Of a DNA stretch of 12,094 bases, positions 8,246 to 12,094 are shown in pieces (within the stretch, counting starts at the first letter, position 1; every line of letters begins with the position of its first letter). Where the stretch lies: contig DAIDAS010000130.1 in the NCBI GenBank assembly GCA_027310505.1, positions 1-12,094 of the forward strand, written 5' to 3'. The translations under genes were made by a program, and so were the position numbers. The DNA comes from a bacterium (GTDB lineage Bacteria > Pseudomonadota > Gammaproteobacteria > Burkholderiales > Methylophilaceae). The notes under the pieces are model-generated. The model had not been told where the DNA came from. It worked only from the letters and a program-made list of their open reading frames with translations, and did no database searches.

Positions 8246-8722
8246 ATGAAACCCGGCACCATCGTTTCGGCCGCAATATGGCTAGCCTTGTTTGCCGGGT
8301 TTGCCTGGATGATCGACGCCGCACTCCATCCCAACAAGGCAGAAGTGCTCGGCAACGGCCAAACGGTTGTCCTGCAACGTGACCCCAGCGGCCACTACCG
8401 CGCCGAAGCTTACATCAATGGCATCAGGGCTGAGGTATTGGTCGACACCGGCGCGACCGGTGTCGCCATCTCGCAGAAACTGGCGGACAGCCTGGGCATC
8501 AAGAGCCATGCCGCCATCAGCACCACCACCGCCAACGGCGAAACAGTCGGCTACATGACGCGGCTCAACAGTGTCAGGCTTGGCGGCATCGAGGCCAAGG
8601 ATGTTGCCGCAACCATTGCCCCCGGACTGGAAGGCGAAGCCTTGCTCGGGATGTCGTTCCTGAGCCGCATGGACATCCGCCTGTACAAAGGCACGATGAC
8701 CATCAAGCAGGTCAGCGAATAG
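8246..8722 (+). CDS. Membrane-anchored retropepsin-like (clan AA) aspartic protease
   Basis: 158 residues. An N-terminal membrane segment (about residues 6-26, IVSAAIWLALFAGFAWMI) is followed by a single retropepsin-like domain with the catalytic motif EVLVDTGATGVAIS (63-76, Asp67). A hydrophobic-glycine flap partner follows near EALLGMSFLSRMDIRL (131-146), which resembles the LLGMSFL block of the TIGR02281 family. One catalytic Asp per chain means it would act as a dimer, as in retroviral proteases. The anchor probably leaves the protease domain in the periplasm. A good ribosome site (GGGGAA) precedes the ATG. It follows algC by 17 bases. The substrate is unknown and nothing nearby identifies it. 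Confidence 0.88.
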   Translation: MKPGTIVSAAIWLALFAGFAWMIDAALHPNKAEVLGNGQTVVLQRDPSGHYRAEAYINGIRAEVLVDTGATGVAISQKLADSLGIKSHAAISTTTANGETVGYMTRLNSVRLGGIEAKDVAATIAPGLEGEALLGMSFLSRMDIRLYKGTMTIKQVSE

Positions 8723-8737
8723 CTGGGGGAGTTCCCG

Positions 8738-9190
8738 TCAGAAAGAAGACTGTGCCCGCTTGCACTCCGCAATGGCTTTGCGCGCCGTTTCCTCGTCGAC
8801 CTCATGCAGCGCAGAACGGGCCATCCAGAAACCCATTTTGACTTCCTGCCACACATAGTAGGCTTTTCCCGCCTCGGTCTTGAGCTTCAGCGTCACATTA
8901 TTTTCGGAGATCGAACCGATCTCATGCTCACCCGGCCCCACCTCCCAAAGAAAGAAAGTCTTGGCCCCGGTTTGTCCGGCCACGCGTCCATCCAGGCTAA
9001 CTGTCATTGGCACCGCGCCGCCGAAATTTTCGTTCCGGTAAACATAGATGCTTGATTTCTGCGGGTCGATCCTGAATTCCTTGGCGGTCGAATCTTCATT
9101 CAACGAGGCCATCGGGACGCTGGCGCATCCCTGAAGCAGAACCAGTGTCATGCCCAGCAATGCCGATGATATTTTCCCGGCCCAGCCCAT
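8738..9190 (-). CDS. DUF2846-like outer-membrane or periplasmic lipoprotein
   Basis: 150 residues. The N-terminus is a lipoprotein signal: basic start (MGWAGK), hydrophobic stretch, then the lipobox LLQGC, with Cys22 as the lipidated residue. The mature domain contains SSIYVYRNENFGGAVPMTVS (46-65), LDGRVAGQT, FLWEVGPGEHEIGS and AYYVWQEVKMGFWMARS, the pattern I associate with DUF2846 lipoproteins. No enzymatic motif is visible and the role is unknown. Asp is absent at +2, so outer-membrane sorting would be expected. The gene lies 18 bases downstream of pgm on the same strand, so it may share its transcript. A run of nine G immediately precedes the start codon (separate entry). It converges with the aspartic protease gene. 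Confidence 0.82.
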   Translation of the reverse strand: MGWAGKISSALLGMTLVLLQGCASVPMASLNEDSTAKEFRIDPQKSSIYVYRNENFGGAVPMTVSLDGRVAGQTGAKTFFLWEVGPGEHEIGSISENNVTLKLKTEAGKAYYVWQEVKMGFWMARSALHEVDEETARKAIAECKRAQSSF

Positions 9191-9191
9191 A

Positions 9192-9200
9192 CCCCCCCCC
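9192..9200 (-). repeat. G9 homopolymer between ribosome site and lipoprotein start codon
   Basis: The plus strand shows nine C in a row at 9192-9200, so the minus-strand mRNA reads AAAAGGGGGGGGGT and then ATG. The tract is the only plausible ribosome site for the lipoprotein gene, as AAGG or GGGG, and its length sets the spacing to the ATG. Runs of this length are prone to slip in replication, so the count may vary between cells or between sequencing reads. Confidence 0.75.
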
Positions 9201-9208
9201 TTTTCTTA

Positions 9209-10840
9209 TCAGGTAATCACTGTCGGTTCTGTACGCCCGGTTCTCTCGCGCAGTTGCGATACCTGCAACGCGATTCCGATGAGCTCGGCCAGTGCCACCT
9301 GCGCATCGAGATGATGTTTTGAAACGTCCGGCTCGTAGGCCTCCAGATAGATGCGCAGCGTCGCCCCTTCAGTGCCGGTACCGGAAAGGCGGAACACGAT
9401 ACGCGAACCGTCGCCAAACCCGATGCGCACCCCCTGCCCGGTACTGACGCTGCCGTCGATCGGGTCGATGTAGCTGAAATCATCACAGAACACTACCTTG
9501 TAGCTTCCCAGTTGCGAGCCGGTCAGCACGGCAAAACTGTCATGCAGATGCTGCATCACGCCATTGGCGGATTCAGTCGGCAGACCCTCGTAATCGTGGC
9601 GCGAATAGACGTTGCGCCCATATCTCGCCCAGTGCTCGCGCACGATAGCCTCTACCCCCTGCCGGCGCACGGCCAGGATATTCAGCCAGAACAGCACCGC
9701 CCACAAACCGTCCTTCTCGCGCACGTGATCAGAACCGGTACCGAAGCTTTCTTCGCCGCACAGCGTCACTTTTCCGGCATCCATCAGGTTGCCAAAGAAT
9801 TTCCAGCCAGTAGGCGTTTCATAGCATGGGACACCCAGCGCCTGCGCCACACGGTCAGCCGCCGCACTGGTAGGCATGGATCGGGCAATCCCGGCCAGGC
9901 CATTCCTGTACCCCGGCGCAAGAGTCGCATTGGCTGCCAGCACGGCCAAACTATCGGAAGGCGTGACGAAGAAGCCTTTGCCCAGAATCATGTTACGGTC
10001 GCCATCGCCATCGGATGCCGCACCGAAATCAGGGGCGGCGGCGCCATACACGATCTCCACCAGCTCATGCGCGTAGGTGAGGTTGGGGTCGGGATGGCCG
10101 TTGCCGAAATCCGGCAGCGGCACCGCATTCATCACACTACCTGCCGGCGCTCCCAGGCGTTTTTCGATAATCTCTCTGGCATAAGGGCCGGTCACTGCAT
10201 GCATGGCATCGAATTTGAGGCGAAAACCACCCGCCAGCAACGAACGAATAGCACCGAAGTCGAACAGTGTCTCCATCAGCTCGGCGTAATCGCTCACCGG
10301 GTCGATCACCTGCACCGTCATATCGCCCAACCGGGTCTCGCCGATCACGTCCAGCGGTATGTCTGCTGCGTCCAGAATGCGATATTCCGCCATCGCCTTG
10401 CTACGGGCAAAAATTGCCTCGGTCACCTTCTCGGGGGCCGGGCCGCCATTGCCGATGTTGTACTTGATGCCGAAATCGCCATCCGGCCCGCCCGGGTTAT
10501 GGCTGGCCGAGAGCACGATGCCGCCGAATGTCTGATATTTGCGAATCACACACGATGCTGCCGGCGTAGAAAGAATCCCGCCCTGCCCCACCAGCACTCG
10601 GCCAAATCCGTTGGCTGCCGCCATTTTCAGGATAATCTGTATCGCCTCGCGATTGTAATAGCGCCCATCGCCACCGACAGTCAAAGTACTGCCGCGAGGC
10701 GCCGCGATACTGTCGAAAATCGACTGCACGAAATTCTCGAGATAATTCGCCGCCTGGAACACCCGCACTTTCTTGCGCAACCCGGAAGTGCCCGGTTTCT
10801 GATCGGTAAAAGGTATGGTTGCAACGATACGGACGCTCAT
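9209..10840 (-). CDS. pgm: Phosphoglucomutase (alpha-D-glucose-1,6-bisphosphate dependent), PGM1-type
   Basis: Interconverts glucose-1-P and glucose-6-P, connecting glycogen and UDP-glucose metabolism to glycolysis; cytoplasmic. 543 residues, close to the eukaryotic and Agrobacterium PGM family. Signatures: QKPGTSGLRKKV near the N-terminus (14-25), the phosphoserine loop LSASHNPGGPDGDFGIKYN (110-128, with S113), the metal loop SDGDGDRNM (276-284, with D277, D279 and D281), the sugar-binding CGEESFGTGSDH (361-372), and the phosphate loop RLSGTGTEGA near the C-terminus. The ATG at 10840 is preceded by a strong GGGGAG at about 6 bases. It is a different subfamily from the AlgC-type enzyme in this window. 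No confident promoter was found in the 136-base gap to tRNA-Lys. The lipoprotein gene follows on the same strand. Confidence 0.96.
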   Translation of the reverse strand: MSVRIVATIPFTDQKPGTSGLRKKVRVFQAANYLENFVQSIFDSIAAPRGSTLTVGGDGRYYNREAIQIILKMAAANGFGRVLVGQGGILSTPAASCVIRKYQTFGGIVLSASHNPGGPDGDFGIKYNIGNGGPAPEKVTEAIFARSKAMAEYRILDAADIPLDVIGETRLGDMTVQVIDPVSDYAELMETLFDFGAIRSLLAGGFRLKFDAMHAVTGPYAREIIEKRLGAPAGSVMNAVPLPDFGNGHPDPNLTYAHELVEIVYGAAAPDFGAASDGDGDRNMILGKGFFVTPSDSLAVLAANATLAPGYRNGLAGIARSMPTSAAADRVAQALGVPCYETPTGWKFFGNLMDAGKVTLCGEESFGTGSDHVREKDGLWAVLFWLNILAVRRQGVEAIVREHWARYGRNVYSRHDYEGLPTESANGVMQHLHDSFAVLTGSQLGSYKVVFCDDFSYIDPIDGSVSTGQGVRIGFGDGSRIVFRLSGTGTEGATLRIYLEAYEPDVSKHHLDAQVALAELIGIALQVSQLRERTGRTEPTVIT

Positions 10841-10934
10841 GAAAAACTCCCCTCAGCCTGTTCCACGCTTGTTTCGGATTATCTTACCACCGCCTCAACC
10901 GCCCGGCACGCGCATTAAATATGCCTCCCAAGTG

Positions 10935-10963
10935 TTGACACAAAGTCGAATAATCGTAATAAT
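10935..10963 (+). promoter_or_regulatory. Promoter of tRNA-Lys with GC-rich discriminator
   Basis: Perfect -35 TTGACA (10935-10940), 17-base spacer, then -10 AATAAT (10958-10963, five of six matches). The bases right after the -10 are GCGCGTCC, a GC-rich discriminator typical of stable-RNA promoters that are under stringent (ppGpp) control. Expected transcription start near 10970, only a few bases before the mature tRNA 5' end at 10977. The lack of any closer gene supports its assignment to the tRNA. Confidence 0.8.
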
Positions 10964-10976
10964 GCGCGTCCTCAAC

Positions 10977-11052
10977 GGGGGATTAGCTCAGCTGGTAGAG
11001 CAGCGGACTCTTAATCCGTTTGTCGACAGTTCGATCCTGTCATCCCCCACCA
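10977..11052 (+). tRNA. tRNA-Lys, anticodon CUU
   Basis: A complete 76-base cloverleaf: acceptor stem GGGGGAT/ATCCCCC, D stem GCTC/GAGC with loop AGCTGGTA, anticodon stem GCGGA/TCCGT with loop CTCTTAA, variable TTGTC, and T stem GACAG/CTGTC with loop TTCGATC. Discriminator A and an encoded CCA (11050-11052). The anticodon CTT lies at 11010-11012, decoding AAG as lysine. It has its own promoter and is followed by a hairpin terminator. Its 3' side borders an integrase relic, so it is a likely integration site. Confidence 0.97.
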
Positions 11053-11058
11053 GATCAA

Positions 11059-11382
11059 TCAACGGCTTAGGATTCGTCCTAGGCCGTTGTGCTTTTCAGC
11101 GTGACAAAAACGTGACAGTTGCACCACGTTATCTGTACGCCTCTTCTCGATCCGGGTGGCAGCCGCCGCCAGATGTTCCGTCGCAAACTTCGCATAACGA
11201 TCCACCATCGACCTGGTTTTCCATCCACCCAAATCCTTGAGTTCATCGGTACTAGTGCCTGCCTGACAATGCCAGGAAGCCCAGGTATGCCTCAAGTCAT
11301 GGAACCGAAAATCTTCCAAACTTGCCTCTTTTATCGCACGCTGCCAAGCCGTGTTGGCAACCCATGAGAATCGGATTTCAAA
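11059..11382 (-). pseudogene. Tyrosine recombinase (phage/island integrase), C-terminal remnant
   Basis: Reading leftward, 107 codons are open from 11382 to the TGA at 11059-11061. The protein contains the HxxR box HDLRHTWASWHCQAGTS, the LKDLGGWKTRSMVDRYAKFA block with the third-box Trp and the catalytic Tyr (in DRYAK), and a tail LSRFCHAEKHNGLG. Upstream of the HxxR box, TAWQRAIKEASLEDFRF fits the usual linker in such integrases, so coding similarity continues to about 11380, where an in-frame TGA (11383-11385) cuts it off. The first catalytic Arg and the N-terminal DNA-binding domains are missing: intact enzymes are about 350-400 residues. No start codon with a ribosome site is seen, so the fragment is non-functional. 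It points toward tRNA-Lys, as expected of an integrase at its attachment site. Confidence 0.85.
11060..11096 (+). terminator. Rho-independent terminator after tRNA-Lys
   Basis: A 13-bp stem (11060-11072 with 11077-11089, one T-G wobble) capped by a stable TTCG tetraloop (11073-11076). A T-rich run (TGCTTTT) follows. It lies 7 bases after the tRNA 3' end. On the other strand it overlaps the last codons and stop of the integrase relic. Confidence 0.8.
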
Positions 11383-11385
11383 TCA

Positions 11386-11694
11386 CGTGGTGCACGGCTG
11401 AGACAGGTCAGAACCGTCCGCTTACGACCCATAGCTGACGCTGGTTCGAGTCCAAGGCTGCTCACCAACCCGACAGCTTAGTCCTTGGTGTATCCAAGTA
11501 CCAATAAGCACTTTGTTAAGAATTTAGTCTGTTTTTTCTACGATACATTACGTTACAAATCCCGTTCCCGCAGAAATATTCCAGATACATTCAATTGGTT
11601 AAATCATGCACAGCATTGTGTTCACGCAGCTGTCTGTAGTCCCGTTACATAAATGGAAATTTTGTTTGATCGATAGATAGCAAAATATTTGAAG
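11386..11694. other. Gene-free, increasingly AT-rich junction between integrase relic and polysaccharide methyltransferase
   Basis: Neither strand shows a gene-like frame here. GC falls visibly from the housekeeping part to the right end. The stretch contains a tRNA-3'-end-like fragment (separate entry) and a small hairpin, CTTGG/CCAAG at 11484-11498. The A+T-rich part from about 11500 could carry a promoter for the following gene, but I find no convincing -35/-10 pair. It looks like decayed mobile-element DNA. Confidence 0.5.
11440..11467 (+). other. tRNA 3'-end-like fragment (T-loop plus CACCA)
   Basis: GCTGG, TTCGAGT and CCAAG at 11440-11456, followed by seven bases, then ACCA (11464-11467). 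The distance from TTCGA to ACCA equals that in the tRNA-Lys at 10977-11052 (14 bases between). The T stem pairs at only three of five positions, and no D or anticodon arm lies upstream, so this is not a working tRNA. It may be a relic of an integration site or a chance match. Confidence 0.35.
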
Positions 11695-12094
11695 ATGAGT
11701 ATAAAAATTTTGCCGGCCTTATTCCCTCCACGGCTGGCTTACTACAAACATTCCAAACTGTTCTTTAAGGATAAGAATGGGTTAGAGATAGGTGGGTCAA
11801 GTAAATTATTTAAAAGAAAAGGTTTACTGCCGGTTTATGGAATAGCAAGTCGGGTCGACAATTGTAATTTTGGGTATGAGACAACTTGGGAAGGGGCTAT
11901 TAAAGAAGGGCCAACATTCCATTTTGATAAACGGCGTCCACCAGGCAGTCAATATATTACTGAAGCAACCGATCTACATCAAATTCCGTCCTTGTCTTAT
12001 GATTTCGTACTATCCTCACACACGCTTGAGCATGTAGCAAATCCCTTGCTGGCCTTATCAGAATGGATTCGAGTACTTAAAGAAAATGGATTGC
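11695..12094 (+). CDS. SAM-dependent methyltransferase, first 133 residues (cut by window end)
   Basis: The frame opens with ATG at 11695 (MSIKILPALFPPRLAYYKHS) and stays open to the window end. LEIGGSSKLF (30-39) is the SAM glycine motif, ITEATDLHQI (88-97) gives the motif II/III region, and YDFVLSSHTLEHVANPL (102-118) followed by WIRVLKENG is the typical post-core block of Methyltransf_11-like enzymes. The DNCNF and TTWEGAIKEG segments between them match methyltransferases I associate with O-antigen, capsule or exopolysaccharide clusters. Codon use is AT-rich (many AAA, TTA, ATA), unlike genes to the left, which suggests horizontal transfer. No strong Shine-Dalgarno is visible; GAAG lies only one base before the ATG. 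The acceptor is unknown. Confidence 0.82.
   Translation, partial: MSIKILPALFPPRLAYYKHSKLFFKDKNGLEIGGSSKLFKRKGLLPVYGIASRVDNCNFGYETTWEGAIKEGPTFHFDKRRPPGSQYITEATDLHQIPSLSYDFVLSSHTLEHVANPLLALSEWIRVLKENGL

Noticed and set aside
8721..8740. Possible bidirectional terminator between the protease and lipoprotein genes
   Set aside because: The GGGA/TCCC pairing is only four bases with a two-base loop and no T-run.
9512..10918. Long plus-strand open frame (468 codons) opposite pgm
   Set aside because: It is the antisense shadow of a fully conserved phosphoglucomutase; its translation shows no family resemblance and is rich in His/Arg from reversed GC-rich codons.
11390..11467. A full second tRNA ending in CACCA
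   Set aside because: Only the T-arm/3' end resembles a tRNA; D arm, anticodon arm and a complementary 5' acceptor are missing.

Overview
The window looks like chromosome of a betaproteobacterium, probably an iron-, sulfur- or methyl-oxidising Nitrosomonadales-type lineage. This rests on protein resemblance and moderately high GC over most of the window; no species is named with confidence. Positions 1-10976 carry densely packed housekeeping genes. From about 11100 onward the sequence changes: an integrase relic sits beside a tRNA gene, then about 310 bases hold no gene, then a clearly AT-rich coding region begins.

Layout, left to right. (1) glyA (serine hydroxymethyltransferase) on the minus strand, cut by the window start. 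(2) A His-rich 'MGWG-repeat' hypothetical protein, plus strand, broken by a one-base frameshift. (3) A tight plus-strand operon: class I Fe-S fumarase, Old-Yellow-Enzyme-type flavin oxidoreductase, iscX. (4) A convergent minus-strand operon: hemN (radical-SAM coproporphyrinogen III dehydrogenase) followed by an uncharacterised methyltransferase. (5) Divergent from hemN, an algC-type phosphomannomutase/phosphoglucomutase and a membrane-anchored clan AA aspartic protease. (6) Minus strand: a eukaryotic-type phosphoglucomutase (pgm), then a DUF2846-like lipoprotein whose start codon is preceded by a run of nine G. (7) tRNA-Lys(CUU) with a strong promoter and a hairpin terminator. (8) A truncated tyrosine integrase pointing into the tRNA, a gene-free AT-rich stretch with a tRNA-3'-end-like fragment, and the start of a SAM-dependent methyltransferase of the kind found in surface-polysaccharide clusters.

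How the genes fit together. The fumarase needs a [4Fe-4S] cluster and is cotranscribed with iscX, an Fe-S assembly regulator; hemN is also an Fe-S enzyme. The middle of the window therefore has an iron/Fe-S and central-metabolism theme. The two phosphohexomutases supply glucose-1-phosphate and mannose-1-phosphate for glycogen and cell-surface polysaccharides. The methyltransferase at the right edge may begin a surface-polysaccharide block on an island that entered at tRNA-Lys.

I do not see a clearly new multi-gene defence or mobile system. The items most worth a second look are the frameshifted MGWG-repeat protein, the iscX-fumarase operon, the hemN-linked methyltransferase, the G9 tract and the tRNA-Lys island edge.
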